From contig OMVY01000004.1 in the NCBI GenBank assembly GCA_900314635.1, positions 66,878-130,877 on the forward strand: a stretch of 64,000 nt of DNA, in the 5' to 3' direction. This document shows, piece after piece, positions 37,626 through 47,861 of this stretch. Each line of letters opens with the position of its first letter. The stretch's first letter is position 1. Source of the stretch: an uncultured Methanobrevibacter sp. (GTDB taxonomy: Archaea; Methanobacteriota; Methanobacteria; Methanobacteriales; Methanobacteriaceae). Below the pieces are notes generated by a model. The model was not told the origin of the DNA. It saw nothing but the letters and a program-made list of their open reading frames with translations, and made no database searches. A program made the translations under genes and the position numbers.

Positions 37626-38990
37626 ATGGTCATGGCATCATTTTTAAATCCCTTGTCTAATGAGGGACAGAGTATTATCAAGGAATTAGGCAGTCTGAAT
37701 AATATCTCAATTGAAAATGATGAACTGCTGGATATTGTCACACATACTTCCCGCCAGACCATATCCCGGCCGGATGTTGTTCCACAGACCATTGTAGATC
37801 TGGCTCTTAATCGCTTGAAATGGTATATCGAAAGAAAAAACAACAAGAATTATAATTCAAATGATTATGCTTATCTATTCAATACGGATATAGTTGAATA
37901 TGATACAATAGCCTTTCATATTCTAGCTCAGGCCATAGCCACTCATTTCAGGCCTAATTCTCGTGAAGTGCGCTTGTTTGTTGAATCCCAGGGATTGCTT
38001 ATTGAAGACCGCTTAACAAAGCTTTTAACAAGCGAGAAAAGGGAGCTTGTTGAAGATGTATTATCCGGACTGCTTGTTGAAGACGGTCTTGAATGGTCTT
38101 TTTTAAAGGATGTAATAGCAAGCAAGAAGCTTTCCCTGACTGATCTTGTTCTGGATGAAGGTGAAATAATTCTTGACAGGGATGAATTCATATATGCTTA
38201 CGGGGACAAGTTCGAAAACAGGGCGCCTGAGAGGATGTATGACATACTTATTGGTGAAAATCTAAGGGAGATGATTTTAACCAAATTGATCATGCAGAAC
38301 AGCGAAAACTACATGTCCCATATTCATGAAATGCTGAGAACAATCGAGCCTCATCCAATAATTGTCGAGCTTGGCGAACAGGTTGAAAAGACAATAAATG
38401 ATACAATGAGCGAATACAGCCCGTATTATGCAAGAGGTGGAGGCGGCTTCGGCGGTTCTGCTGGAAAACTTGTAAGCGAGGCGTTTCCGCCTTGCATTGC
38501 AAACACAATCAAGGGGGTATCCTCAGGTGGAAGAAACGATGCGATAGTTCTTCTTCTTACATCGTTCATTTCCTATGCCCGCTTGTATCCTGCAATATTT
38601 GGTGCGGATACCACAGTAAAGGTATCCGATATAGATGCAGACTTGAATATTACATTGAATGAGATACTGCCGATAATTTATGAGGCTGCTGAAAACTGTA
38701 ATCCTCCACTGTTTTCCGACCAGCCGCAGGAAAAAGTAAATATCACTTCAAAATTAGGTTTTGGAATGCATGAAGAGCCTGATTTGGAAAACGAGGGCGA
38801 GACAACATGGTACACTCCGATGAGCTGTGAGAAGATAAAAATGCACCTTCCTCAGTTATGCAAGGAAAACAAGGACTGCGCCAAGATAAACAATCCTTTG
38901 TCTTATTATTCAAGAAAGAAATGGCTGATGAATAAAAACGGAACTCAAAACGGAGATTCAAATGGGAAATCTTCTCAGGATGGTAATTAA
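37626..38990 (+). CDS. priL: DNA primase large subunit
   Basis: 454 residues. Regulatory subunit of the archaeal/eukaryotic primase. The C-terminal domain has the four Fe-S cysteines of PriL in order: FPPCI near 289, SCEKI near 402, and LCKENKDC near 414-421, followed by NPLSYY, the family's closing motif. The N-terminal half is the helical PriS-binding domain. The hydrophilic tail after NPLSYY is Asn/Gly rich. ATG 37626 with GGGAGG eight bases before; ATG 37632 also possible. Its 3' end including the stop codon has been duplicated three times downstream. Confidence 0.9.
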   Translation: MVMASFLNPLSNEGQSIIKELGSLNNISIENDELLDIVTHTSRQTISRPDVVPQTIVDLALNRLKWYIERKNNKNYNSNDYAYLFNTDIVEYDTIAFHILAQAIATHFRPNSREVRLFVESQGLLIEDRLTKLLTSEKRELVEDVLSGLLVEDGLEWSFLKDVIASKKLSLTDLVLDEGEIILDRDEFIYAYGDKFENRAPERMYDILIGENLREMILTKLIMQNSENYMSHIHEMLRTIEPHPIIVELGEQVEKTINDTMSEYSPYYARGGGGFGGSAGKLVSEAFPPCIANTIKGVSSGGRNDAIVLLLTSFISYARLYPAIFGADTTVKVSDIDADLNITLNEILPIIYEAAENCNPPLFSDQPQEKVNITSKLGFGMHEEPDLENEGETTWYTPMSCEKIKMHLPQLCKENKDCAKINNPLSYYSRKKWLMNKNGTQNGDSNGKSSQDGN

Positions 38991-39174
38991 TTGCTTTTTC
39001 TTTGTATTTTTCTGCTTGAGAGAAATCTTCTTTGGATGGTAATTAATTGCTTTTTCTTTGTATTTTTCTGCTTGAGTGAGAGAAATCTTCTTTGGATGAT
39101 AATTAATTGCTTTTTCTTTGTATTTTTCTGCTTGAGAGAAATCTTCTTTGGATGATAATTAATTGCTTTTTCTT
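38966..39174 (+). repeat. Four tandem copies of the priL 3' end
   Basis: A 56-60 bp unit with GGATGGTAATTAATTGC and TTTTTCTTTGTATTTTTCTG repeats four times; the common TAATTAATTGC starts at 38984, 39040, 39100 and 39156. The first copy contains the real priL stop codon; the third-period unit has a 4-bp GAGT insertion. A clear case of recent tandem duplication. Confidence 0.93.
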
Positions 39175-39368
39175 ATCTTTTTTGCTCTTTAAAAAACATT
39201 GTAGATTTATTTCTTTATTTATAATAAAATTTAATTTCATAGTTTATCAACAAAGTTCTTGAATCAGCCTCTTTTTTTCTTAATCAAAATTATATATATG
39301 ACTAAAATTATACTATTATATGATATTGAAAAATCAATCATTTAATGATTGATGGCTATTGCTTTTTT

Positions 39369-40388
39369 ATGAATTTAAATAATTATCTGATAAAAATGTT
39401 TGCTCCAGCTAGTTTGAATGAAAGAAGGTTGTATTACAGGGAGGAATGGTCCGACAAGGATCTTCCGGATTTCATATCCCAGGGAATCACTAAAAGGGAG
39501 TTTGGTTTCGACCATTTAGGCTACGGTCCTAACGACAGGTACAAGACTTTTAAAGGACCTCAGGCTCTCAGAAGATTTTTAAGATATAAAACCCCTTTTG
39601 CAGCATACATATCAGTAGCTTTCTATGAAAATCCTCGCAAGCGCGGAGGATGGGAAAAGGCGGAATATATTTTTGATATAGATGCAAAGGACCTGCCAAT
39701 ACGCTCCTGCGGCTGCGACAGCGTCTGTGAAATCTGCTTGGGAGAAGCTCTTGAACGTGTAAATATCATGCTTGATACTCTCCAAGGTGATTTAGGCATT
39801 AAGAACATTCATTTGATATATTCTGGCAGGGGTTTCCATATCCGTATTCTTGATCCTGTCATGATGGAGGCGGACAGTGACCTGCGCTCTGAAGTTTTAA
39901 AATATGTTGCAGGAGCTGTTGTTCCAAAATCACAGTATCCTAACAAAGATGTTGGAGGCAAGCCATATAATTTCGAGCATTTTTCCATACCGATAGCTTA
40001 TCCTCGTGTCTTCACTGAAAAAGTAAAGTATAATGTTCTTCATTTGAGAGGAGACGAGCAGATTGATGGAATAAATCCCAGATTATTGAAAGACCTCGTT
40101 AAAAACAGTGATTTTCTTTTAAATGATGATTGGGGGCAGTTTAAAAACAGCATAGGCCCTCGAAGATACAAGGACATGGTTCATGCCATGGCCAATATCA
40201 ATCTGGCCACCATCGATGCAAAGGTTACCATAGATTTGAAGAGAATTTTACGGCTTCCTAGTTCTCTCCATTCCAAAGTCAGCATGAAATGCATGGAGGT
40301 CAAGAATCCTGAAACCTTTGATCCATTCAAGGAAGCGGTTCCTAAATTCGTATACGAGCGAAAAGACGAGGAACTGCCTGAAAATTAG
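39369..40388 (+). CDS. priS: DNA primase small (catalytic) subunit
   Basis: About 339 residues. Synthesises primers for replication together with PriL. RRLYYREEWSDKDLP near the N-terminus and YIFDIDAKDLP with the catalytic DxD near 100-106 define PriS; CGCDSVCEIC is the zinc-binding motif; IYSGRGFHIRILDP carries the nucleotide-binding SGxGxHxxxxD motif. Start uncertain: ATG 39345, 39369 and 39396 are all in frame and none has a good ribosome site; family alignment would favour a later start. Downstream of priL, separated by the repeats. Confidence 0.93.
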   Translation: MNLNNYLIKMFAPASLNERRLYYREEWSDKDLPDFISQGITKREFGFDHLGYGPNDRYKTFKGPQALRRFLRYKTPFAAYISVAFYENPRKRGGWEKAEYIFDIDAKDLPIRSCGCDSVCEICLGEALERVNIMLDTLQGDLGIKNIHLIYSGRGFHIRILDPVMMEADSDLRSEVLKYVAGAVVPKSQYPNKDVGGKPYNFEHFSIPIAYPRVFTEKVKYNVLHLRGDEQIDGINPRLLKDLVKNSDFLLNDDWGQFKNSIGPRRYKDMVHAMANINLATIDAKVTIDLKRILRLPSSLHSKVSMKCMEVKNPETFDPFKEAVPKFVYERKDEELPEN

Positions 40389-40561
40389 TTTTTTCAAAAA
40401 GTTTTAAATAATTTTAAAAAGCACTTTTTTTTATTTTCCATTTTTCCAATGGATTATTCTTATTTTTTCAAAATATCAATATTTTAAAAATAGAATTAAA
40501 GAGTGACTTTTATAAAAATTAAGATGCTTTAAAAAAGAATAAAAAATAATTTTTTTAATAT

Positions 40562-42007
40562 TTACCGTTTAATGTACTGTCCGGGATTCAAGAAGTCGTC
40601 CAGGAAGTTTAAAAGGTCTGATTTTGAATCCTCTTCAATATCCAGATTATTTAAAAACTCGTCTATTTCCATTAACCTGTAGTTGCAAAGATTCTCAGTG
40701 ATGTTTTTGCCTACCTTGATTGTATGGATGTTCTCCAATGTAAAGATGTGTTTTATATAATCCACAGCTGTTTTGAATTCTCTTTCTTTTGTAAGCACTA
40801 AAAATTCGTCTTTTGGATAAACTGCATCTTCCCATTTGGCTTTGAAGTTGTCGCATGCTTTTTTAGGCCATACTTTTGGTCCTTCATGTATCTTGTACTT
40901 GCTTTGACGGAATACATTCAATTCAAGAAGGAAAATAGCAGCATTCTCCTCATCGCTCCAGTAATCGCTTTTGAAAACTGAAAACTCCTCATTATTGATT
41001 TTTTCAGTCAGTGACTCTACGGTCTTGTTCAATTGAGGATGAAGTGAGTCCGCTGAAATATCCGGAACATCAAAGCTGATTACAAGGGTCTGTGTGCCTC
41101 TGTCCTTGAAATCTTCCAATAATTCTCTTTTTATCTCATCTTCTGACCTTTCTTTAAAATGAGCCTTTTCAAGTGGATTGAAGAACTTTTTTATCTTTGA
41201 TTCCTTTTCTTCAGGGCTTAGAGAGTCATCTTTGACGATATCCATGAAATTTCTGCTTGCAAGGATGAAGTCAACCATTTTTTCTGTTCTAAGAGCTGCT
41301 GCAACATTTCTGTTCATGTCTGTCGGATCGATGGTGATTAGAGGGTCATTGAACATATTTGCAGTATTGTAGTCTTCAAGGTCGATTACGGTTCCATATT
41401 TCCAATACTGTGCTTCATTTAAAGCATGCTCGAATGTTCCATACTTCAAAATAAGCAGCTCGCAGAGATAGCCTGCAAAGCCTCCTGTCTTATACTCTGA
41501 TCCATAGGTCTTTACGCAGTCCATGAATTTCTTGAGAAGAAGGACCTCGTCAATTTGATCCTCTTTGAGATGGGATTTTATGTACTGGGTGTGGAGTATT
41601 GTCCTGTCTACAGCTGATTTAAGTTCTGATGCGTCTTTAATCAAATAGCAAGGCACGAAATCCACTTCTATGCCGTCAATCTCGCTTGTGAGATATGGAT
41701 GTGATGCGAAGTGTTCGGAGGGTGTTCCATTGAAATAATCGCTGGTTTTGTAGCCTAGGTATAATCCTTTTTCCTTTAAGAAATCTATGTCCGCATCCAG
41801 TGGGAAATGAATGAATATATCTATGTCTGATTTTCCGGAAAGCCAGGTTTTCTTGGAGAATGATCCTACAAACATCGCTTCTGCAGGAATGTTTTCTTCC
41901 CTGCAGGTTTTATTTAAAAAATCAAGTATGCTGTGGGCTGTTTTGCTAACAGTTTCAATTTCCTCTTTACTTGGCCTTATATCTTTTAAGATAAATTCAT
42001 AATTCAT
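40562..42007 (-). CDS. cca: CCA-adding tRNA nucleotidyltransferase, archaeal class I
   Basis: 481 residues. Adds or repairs the 3' CCA of tRNAs. FVGSFSKKTWLSGKSDIDIFIHFP at about 46-69 is the class I nucleotidyltransferase motif with the two catalytic Asp; DGIEVDFVPCYLI provides the third. GGFAGYLCELLILKYG is the PAP-like central domain. Length and ending are standard. Start ATG with AAGGAAAG. Second gene after thpR, an order seen in other methanogens. Confidence 0.95.
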   Translation of the reverse strand: MNYEFILKDIRPSKEEIETVSKTAHSILDFLNKTCREENIPAEAMFVGSFSKKTWLSGKSDIDIFIHFPLDADIDFLKEKGLYLGYKTSDYFNGTPSEHFASHPYLTSEIDGIEVDFVPCYLIKDASELKSAVDRTILHTQYIKSHLKEDQIDEVLLLKKFMDCVKTYGSEYKTGGFAGYLCELLILKYGTFEHALNEAQYWKYGTVIDLEDYNTANMFNDPLITIDPTDMNRNVAAALRTEKMVDFILASRNFMDIVKDDSLSPEEKESKIKKFFNPLEKAHFKERSEDEIKRELLEDFKDRGTQTLVISFDVPDISADSLHPQLNKTVESLTEKINNEEFSVFKSDYWSDEENAAIFLLELNVFRQSKYKIHEGPKVWPKKACDNFKAKWEDAVYPKDEFLVLTKEREFKTAVDYIKHIFTLENIHTIKVGKNITENLCNYRLMEIDEFLNNLDIEEDSKSDLLNFLDDFLNPGQYIKR

Positions 42008-42118
42008 GTTGGACTTTCCTTTTTTGTAAAATAAGTTAAATTTTATATAATTTAATATTTGTTTTTTAGCTATTAAATATTTGGCACTTTTTAAGAAGAT
42101 TTTAAAGTTTTTTTCAAG

Positions 42119-42691
42119 CTAATCTAGATTGAAAACTTTAATGTCCTCATAGATTGGACCTTGTGGAGTTAAAGTGCTCTTTTTAAGGCTTATTTTAGAT
42201 ACTCTCATTGTGCCTATTTTCAAATCTTTCAGGGAATTGATAGTATCTTTCATCTGTTTCTTGTTCTTGCCGTTTCTAGGTCTGCCTATTGTCAGGTGTG
42301 AGATATAGTTTCTCTCTTTTTTAAATCCTAGCTTTTTAAATTCCATGTCAAGATCCTTTTGCAAATCGGCTATTTGGGAGTTGCTGTCGATTCCAATCCA
42401 AAGCACTTTGATTGTGTTTTGATTTGGAAAGCTTCCGCATCCTCCTATGGATAAGTCAAAAGAGGAGTAGTTTCTTATAACCTTTTCAACAGCTTCTGAT
42501 ATCTCTTCAACCATGTTCTCATCGATATTACCGAAGAACTTCAATGTAAAGTGCATGTTCTGGGATGGAACATATTTGATGTTGGCCCCTGTTTTTTTAA
42601 ATTCCTTTTGGACATCAGCTATTTCAGGCTTTAAATCCTCTGCCAAATCGATAGCTAAAAAGCTTCTGATTGTTTTTGACTCTTTTTTCAT
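42119..42691 (-). CDS. thpR: RNA 2',3'-cyclic phosphodiesterase
   Basis: 190 residues. Member of the 2H phosphoesterase family (formerly 2'-5' RNA ligase). The two HxTx motifs are HFTLKFFG near 47-54 and HLTIGRPRN near 128-136. RSFLAIDLAEDLKP is the usual N-terminus. Probably opens cyclic phosphates on RNA ends, and forms a unit with the tRNA-maturing cca gene downstream. ATG with GAGGAT. Confidence 0.93.
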   Translation of the reverse strand: MKKESKTIRSFLAIDLAEDLKPEIADVQKEFKKTGANIKYVPSQNMHFTLKFFGNIDENMVEEISEAVEKVIRNYSSFDLSIGGCGSFPNQNTIKVLWIGIDSNSQIADLQKDLDMEFKKLGFKKERNYISHLTIGRPRNGKNKKQMKDTINSLKDLKIGTMRVSKISLKKSTLTPQGPIYEDIKVFNLD

Positions 42692-42964
42692 ATTATCCTC
42701 TTTTTAAAATCAGTTAATATATATTTTTGCAATTGGAATTTAAATAATTTCTTTTTAAATAAGAGGATTCTAATTTTATGTTTTTTTTAAACAGTTTATA
42801 ATTTTATTAAAAAGTTAATTTGTGGGTTTTTTTTTAAACAAGTTTATAAAAGATAATTTGGAAGGTTTTTAGTAAAAATAACCAGTTAAAAAAAGTTTTA
42901 GAATATTTTAAAGTAAAAAAATAAAAAAAGAAAAAATAAAAGTTTAAATTAGTTTAAACCTTTA

Positions 42965-44095
42965 TTATTGTTCAATGATATTCTCATCAATCGCCATACC
43001 GAAATGTCTTGCGCTGCTGTCAATATATCCTTTGACTTTCATTCCGCTTTCCAGTTTGGAAACGGAAACAGGCTCTCCATTTTCATTAACTAATCTTATG
43101 GTTTCAGCATTTTGAACGAGTGATTTCACTTTGACATCTTCGTACTCTGCTTCTAAAAGAAGAAGAGGTCTTTTTTCTATTTTGGATCTGCCTACGATTG
43201 ACTTTTTAGTATGGCCTTCCGCATCTACAATCAGGACTTCATCACCGGTTTCAAGTTCGGACAGGTATCTTGTCTTATTGCCAGGAACCATTACATAAGC
43301 TTGAACTGGGCCTGCATTCACTCTGAAAGGTCTGCTAGCGACATATTCGCTTTCCAGGCTTTCGCTGTGAATGAAGAACATTGCTTTTGAATATGAACCG
43401 ATTAACATTCCCTCTCCAGGCTTCATCATTGTTGTTGTATCAATGCAAACCCTGTCTCCGGAACCTAGTGATTTGACATTGGTTATAGTCATGTCGACAA
43501 GCTCATAGCTTTCAGTAGAAAGCTTGTCAATCAGATTGGCAATGTCCTTGATGGTAGCAAAGTCCTTAGGCTCAAAGATGACTCCATCTGTGCCTACTTC
43601 CAGGGTTTCAAGAGCTGTTTTAGCTTCTTCCACATTTGATGCGGCGGCTACGATTTTCACATTCTCTTTCTGGAGGTCTGCAATGATGTTTTCAAGAGGA
43701 ATGATGGTCCAATCTGTTCCAACAAGGATTATATAATCAACAACTCTTCCAAGACTTACCGCCAGCTGCTCGTGCAATTTGTCGGTAATCTCTATATAGG
43801 CGCAAACGGTTTTTCCTTCGTTTTTAGCTTCCTTTGCCTTGTTCAAGTCATAAGACTCGTTCAAGTTCTCCTTAAGCTCGACTGTTCCGTCTCCTTCACC
43901 ATCGATGCCTATTAAATAGATGTCTGCATCCTCTTCATTTGATATGATGCTGAAGTTGCCTACTTTTCTAATGTTTTCACTATCCTCCAAATCAAGAATG
44001 CAGTCGATTCCGGATTCAAGTGAGGTTGTGATCAGTTCTTTCTTATCTTCCCAATCTTTCTCAGGGCTCATAATCCAAGCGAATTTATTTGGCAA
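42965..44095 (-). CDS. aroB': 3-dehydroquinate synthase II
   Basis: 376 residues from TTG 44095, with AAAGGAGAT seven bases away. Oxidises and cyclises 2-amino-3,7-dideoxy-D-threo-hept-6-ulosonate to 3-dehydroquinate with NAD+, the second step of the archaeal shikimate entry. [69 protein letters not shown]-region and the closing [12 protein letters not shown] are family hallmarks. Follows the ADH synthase gene, its partner in the pathway, by 117 bp. Confidence 0.95.
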   Translation of the reverse strand: MPNKFAWIMSPEKDWEDKKELITTSLESGIDCILDLEDSENIRKVGNFSIISNEEDADIYLIGIDGEGDGTVELKENLNESYDLNKAKEAKNEGKTVCAYIEITDKLHEQLAVSLGRVVDYIILVGTDWTIIPLENIIADLQKENVKIVAAASNVEEAKTALETLEVGTDGVIFEPKDFATIKDIANLIDKLSTESYELVDMTITNVKSLGSGDRVCIDTTTMMKPGEGMLIGSYSKAMFFIHSESLESEYVASRPFRVNAGPVQAYVMVPGNKTRYLSELETGDEVLIVDAEGHTKKSIVGRSKIEKRPLLLLEAEYEDVKVKSLVQNAETIRLVNENGEPVSVSKLESGMKVKGYIDSSARHFGMAIDENIIEQ

Positions 44096-44212
44096 TGAAA
44101 AATCTCCTTTGAATTTTTTTCTGCTTTCAATTCTTTATTTATTATTTTTAATAAGAATTTTATGCTTTAATTCTTTAATTAATAATTTGATTATTATAAA
44201 CAAGAATATTGA

Positions 44213-45031
44213 TTATATTATTTCATCTTCGTCGTCGCTTTCAAGAATTTCCAGAGCTTCATCCACACTCATTTCATTATGCACGACTTCTGCAATTGCT
44301 CTAGTGATTTTTCCAGGGTTTGCTGCCTGGAAAAGGTTTCTTCCGAAAGCCACTCCTGCTCCGCCAACGCTTAATGATTCTTCAACCATTTCCAAAAGCT
44401 CTCTGTTGGTTTCGACTTTAGGTCCTCCTGCGATGACGACAGGAACCAATGCTCCTTCAACCACTTCTCTGAATGATTCAGGATCACCGGTATAATTGGT
44501 TTTGACAATATCCACTCCAAGTTCTGAACCGACACGTGCAGCATGTTTTACCATGTTGACATCATGTTCGCTTTCCACTTTCTGTCCTCTTGGGTACATC
44601 ATTGCAAGAAGAGGAATTCCCCAGTAGTCGCAGGTTTCAGAAATCTCACCAAGCTCCATCAGCATTTCAGGTTCGGTTTCGGAACCTATGTTGACGTGAA
44701 CTGATACTGCATCGGCACCTAATTGGATTGCTTTTTCCACAGATGTAACGGTTACCTTGTTGTTTGGGTCAGGGCTTAAAGATGTGCTTGCAGACAAGTG
44801 GACGATGAGTCCGATGTCATTACCGTATCCCCTGTGTCCCTGGGCTACAATTCCCTTGTGCATTAGAATTGCATTTGCTCCTCCGCGGGAGATGCTCTCC
44901 ACAGTCTTGTCCATATCTATTATTCCTTTAATTGGTCCGCTTGAGACACCATGGTCCATTGGAGCAATTACGGTTCTTCTTGTTTTTCTATTGAAAATTC
45001 TTTCTAAACGAATCTTTTTTCCTATGCTCAT
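44213..45031 (-). CDS. aroA': 2-amino-3,7-dideoxy-D-threo-hept-6-ulosonate synthase
   Basis: 272 residues. Class I aldolase that condenses 6-deoxy-5-ketofructose-1-phosphate with aspartate semialdehyde, the first archaeal step to aromatic amino acids. [27 protein letters not shown] begins the protein (DHG region), MMYPRGQ and [11 protein letters not shown] contain the active-site residues including the Schiff-base Lys, and VIAGGPKV the phosphate loop. The acidic C-terminus (ESDDEDEII) is normal. First gene of the unit with DHQ synthase II; AAAGGAGA before the ATG. Confidence 0.95.
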   Translation of the reverse strand: MSIGKKIRLERIFNRKTRRTVIAPMDHGVSSGPIKGIIDMDKTVESISRGGANAILMHKGIVAQGHRGYGNDIGLIVHLSASTSLSPDPNNKVTVTSVEKAIQLGADAVSVHVNIGSETEPEMLMELGEISETCDYWGIPLLAMMYPRGQKVESEHDVNMVKHAARVGSELGVDIVKTNYTGDPESFREVVEGALVPVVIAGGPKVETNRELLEMVEESLSVGGAGVAFGRNLFQAANPGKITRAIAEVVHNEMSVDEALEILESDDEDEII

Positions 45032-45475
45032 AAGATTAGTCTCCTTTATTTTACAAAATAAAATTGGTTTTCAAATTATATATCTTGTAAAAATTGGTTC
45101 AAAATGTTATTAAACATTATGATGTAATATATGTATCTCATAGTTTAAAAGTCTTTTATAATTTGTCATTTTTTATTGGGTTTTTGAATGTTTTGTTCAA
45201 TTTTCAAGAATGATGAAGTTTATAAAAAAACTTCAATGTATGTTTTTATACATTAATGTATATTTATAACATATAATTATTTGTCCTTATTTTATTTAAA
45301 GTTTTTCAAGTTTTGGAGGTGGGAATGTTTTTGGCAAAAAGCATTTTTCAAATTTTTCAAATAGGAAATATAAATAATTATTAACTAAGAAGATTAGATA
45401 ATTAAATGTTTAAAAAATTTTTAAAAATTTTTTTAATTAATTAAATTATTATTATAAATTCAAGGAATCACTACT
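45032..45475. promoter_or_regulatory. Divergent region with a 16-bp palindrome upstream of hemL
   Basis: 444 bp. TATACATTAATGTATA (45247-45262) is a perfect 16-bp palindrome, with further TATGTTTTTATACAT overlap on its left side; TATA-like TATTTATAACATATAATT follows at 45261-45278. A 19-codon ORF with a strong ribosome site comes next, then hemL. The palindrome sits just upstream of, or overlaps, the likely promoter, so it may be an operator. Confidence 0.5.
45325..45384 (+). CDS. Possible 19-residue leader peptide upstream of hemL
   Basis: GGAGGTGGGA, one of the best ribosome sites in the window, precedes ATG 45325, which opens a 19-codon frame (MFLAKSIFQIFQIGNINNY). The stop is at 45382-45384, 91 bp before hemL. 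It may be a regulatory leader peptide, or the signal may belong to a lost gene. Confidence 0.35.
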   Translation: MFLAKSIFQIFQIGNINNY

Positions 45476-46741
45476 ATGAACAGTGAAGAGCTATTCAATG
45501 AATCCAAAAAATATATTCCAGGGGGAGTCAACTCTCCTGTGCGTGCATTCGAGCCTTATCCATTCTTTGTAAAGGAGGCAAAAGGCTCACATATTCGTGA
45601 TGTTGATGGAAATGACTATATAGACCACTGCCTTGCATACGGCCCTATTCTTCTAGGCCACTCTGACGAAGATGTCATGGCTGATGTAAAGGCTCAGATG
45701 GAAATGGGCACAGCCTATGGAGCACCTACTGAAAATGAAATAAAGCTTGCAAAAGAGGTTATCGACAGGGTGCCTTGCGCCGAGATGGTTCGTTTTGTAA
45801 GCACTGGTGTTGAAGCCACAATGGCTGCCATCCGTCTTGCAAGAGGATACACCCAGAGGGACAAGATAGTCAAGTTCGAAGGAGCATACCACGGCGCCCA
45901 TGACAATGTTCTGGTAAAGCCTGGAGATTCCTATTCCTGCGTGCCTGACAGCCTGGGTGTGCCTGCTGATACTGCAAAGAACACATTGACTGTTCCATAC
46001 AACGACGAAGAGGCTTTGACCAAGTTGATTGAAGAGGAAGGAGAAAACATAGCTTGTGTCATTGTAGAACCTGTAATGGGCAATATAGGATGCATCCAGC
46101 CTAAGATCGGATACTTGAAATTCCTGAGGAAAATCACCGAGGAAAACGACATACTTCTCATATTTGATGAGGTCATCACAGGTTTTAGAGTATCAAGGGG
46201 CGGAGCACAGCAGTACTTTGGCGTTACTCCTGACCTTGCAACATTTGCGAAGGTTCTTGGAGGAGGATTCCCGATTGGAGCATATGCTGGAAAAAGGGAG
46301 ATCATGGAATATATAGCACCTTCAGGACCTGTTTACCAGGCTGGAACCTATAGCGGAAACCCTGTTTCTGTTCAAGCAGGACTTTCAACATTAAAGAAGC
46401 TGGATTTCCAGTTCTATGGTGATTTAAACAAAAGGAGCGATGATTTCAGAAACAATATAGCAGATATTGTGGAGGACTTGGAATTGAATATCAAGGTTGT
46501 AGGCCTTGCTTCAATGTTCCAGATTTATTTCTCACCTTTCCCTGTCATGAACAATGACCTGGCTCAGATGTGCGACAAGAAGAGATTCCTGACATACTTT
46601 AGGGAGCTGTTGAAGAATGGAGTATTCATACCTCCAAGCCAGTTCGAATGTAATTTCATCTCAGGAGCACATACCGTTGAAGACTTGTCCAAGACTGCTG
46701 AAGCTGTTGAGGCTGCATTGAAGGTTGCCTGGGAATTATAA
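45476..46741 (+). CDS. hemL: Glutamate-1-semialdehyde 2,1-aminomutase
   Basis: 421 residues. PLP enzyme that forms 5-aminolevulinate for haem-type and F430/B12 tetrapyrroles. IPGGVNSPVRAFEPYPFFV near 14-32 is the signature start; GAYHGAHDNVLV, DEVITGFRVSRGGAQQYF and TFAKVLGGGFPIGAY with the PLP Lys near 263 are intact. Length is the family's. ATG with AAGGAATCAC. Downstream, MtxX begins after 46 bp. Confidence 0.96.
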   Translation: MNSEELFNESKKYIPGGVNSPVRAFEPYPFFVKEAKGSHIRDVDGNDYIDHCLAYGPILLGHSDEDVMADVKAQMEMGTAYGAPTENEIKLAKEVIDRVPCAEMVRFVSTGVEATMAAIRLARGYTQRDKIVKFEGAYHGAHDNVLVKPGDSYSCVPDSLGVPADTAKNTLTVPYNDEEALTKLIEEEGENIACVIVEPVMGNIGCIQPKIGYLKFLRKITEENDILLIFDEVITGFRVSRGGAQQYFGVTPDLATFAKVLGGGFPIGAYAGKREIMEYIAPSGPVYQAGTYSGNPVSVQAGLSTLKKLDFQFYGDLNKRSDDFRNNIADIVEDLELNIKVVGLASMFQIYFSPFPVMNNDLAQMCDKKRFLTYFRELLKNGVFIPPSQFECNFISGAHTVEDLSKTAEAVEAALKVAWEL

Positions 46742-46787
46742 TTATTTTTTTTTAAATACATGAAATCATATAAGGTTGCTGATTGAT

Positions 46788-47588
46788 ATGATTAATATTG
46801 TAGCAGGTTATTTTGAAAACAGGAATATTCTTGAGGCAAGCAAGGAGGCCTCTTCAATTGAAGATTTGAATGTGAGCATTGCAAATTCAGAGCAGGAGCT
46901 CATCAATGCATTCAAGGATCCCGGCGTTGATGCCGTTGTCAGGGGCTCCTTGAAATCCCATGAAATCATGAAATTCCTGAAGGAATATAAAAAGGATAAT
47001 GCAATAAACAGGGCTACTTTCATCAACACTTTTGATGATGAAGACTTCCTTGAGGATTATGAATTCCTTCTTGCCCCTGTGGGAATTGATGAAGGAAAGA
47101 CTATTGATGAAAGGCTTGAGATTGCAATTCAGGCTGCATTGTTTTTAAAATCAATTAACAAGCAGCCGAAGATAGCTATTCTAGCGGCAGGAAGAAAGGA
47201 TGACTTCGGCAGGACACTTGGAATTGACAAGAATCTCAAAGAGTCTGAAGACCTGTGTGAGAAGATAACTCAAAAATTAAATGATTTGGATGCCTTTGAT
47301 AATGACAGCGATGATGAAAGCAAGCATTTTGAGGTAAAGAATTATTATATTCTTATTGAAAAGGCCATTAAAGAGGGAAACAATATAATTCTCGCTCCCG
47401 ATGGTGTAACAGGCAATATAATATTCAGAACACTAGTTCTGCTTAATTCATGGCCGAGCAATGGTGCCGTCACTCTAGGAATTGATGAGATCTTTGTAGA
47501 TACAAGCCGAGACCAGAGTGTTGAAGGATATCTCAGAAGCATAAAGCTGGCTTATGATCTGGCTAAGGCTAAAAAGGAAAGTTTATAA
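46788..47588 (+). CDS. mtxX: Methanogenesis marker protein MtxX (Mmp4)
   Basis: 266 residues from ATG 46788; a TTG four codons earlier is possible. AVVRGSLKSHEIMKFL near 50-65, APVGIDEGKTIDERLEIA, ILAAGRKDDFGR and NIILAPDGVTGNIIFRTLVLL are characteristic of the MtxX family, which is related in fold to phosphate acetyltransferases and found across methanogens. Its biochemical role is unproven. Probably cotranscribed with hemL; a 22-base T-run (47595-47616) follows the stop. Confidence 0.88.
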   Translation: MINIVAGYFENRNILEASKEASSIEDLNVSIANSEQELINAFKDPGVDAVVRGSLKSHEIMKFLKEYKKDNAINRATFINTFDDEDFLEDYEFLLAPVGIDEGKTIDERLEIAIQAALFLKSINKQPKIAILAAGRKDDFGRTLGIDKNLKESEDLCEKITQKLNDLDAFDNDSDDESKHFEVKNYYILIEKAIKEGNNIILAPDGVTGNIIFRTLVLLNSWPSNGAVTLGIDEIFVDTSRDQSVEGYLRSIKLAYDLAKAKKESL

Positions 47589-47594
47589 TTAAAC

Positions 47595-47616
47595 TTTTTT
47601 TTTTTTTTTTTTTTTT
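47595..47616 (+). terminator. 22-base T-run after mtxX
   Basis: An uninterrupted T22, the longest homopolymer I saw in the window, starts six bases after the mtxX stop codon. Archaeal RNA polymerase terminates on such runs without a hairpin. Confidence 0.7.
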
Positions 47617-47861
47617 AATTTGTTCTACATATACAAAAATTATTATTGTCATTTTAAACTTTTTTCATATTGGTTTTATAACATAATTGTTATTTTAAAC
47701 TTTTTTTGATGTGGATTTATAAATACAAAAATTATTTAATTGTTTTATTTTCTTCCATTTCTTATTTTTTTGACTTTGGAGTTCTCTTTTTAAAAATTCA
47801 AAATATTTATATGCTAATTAATTGATAGATTATAATAACTGTTGCAGTTATCAACTTTAAT

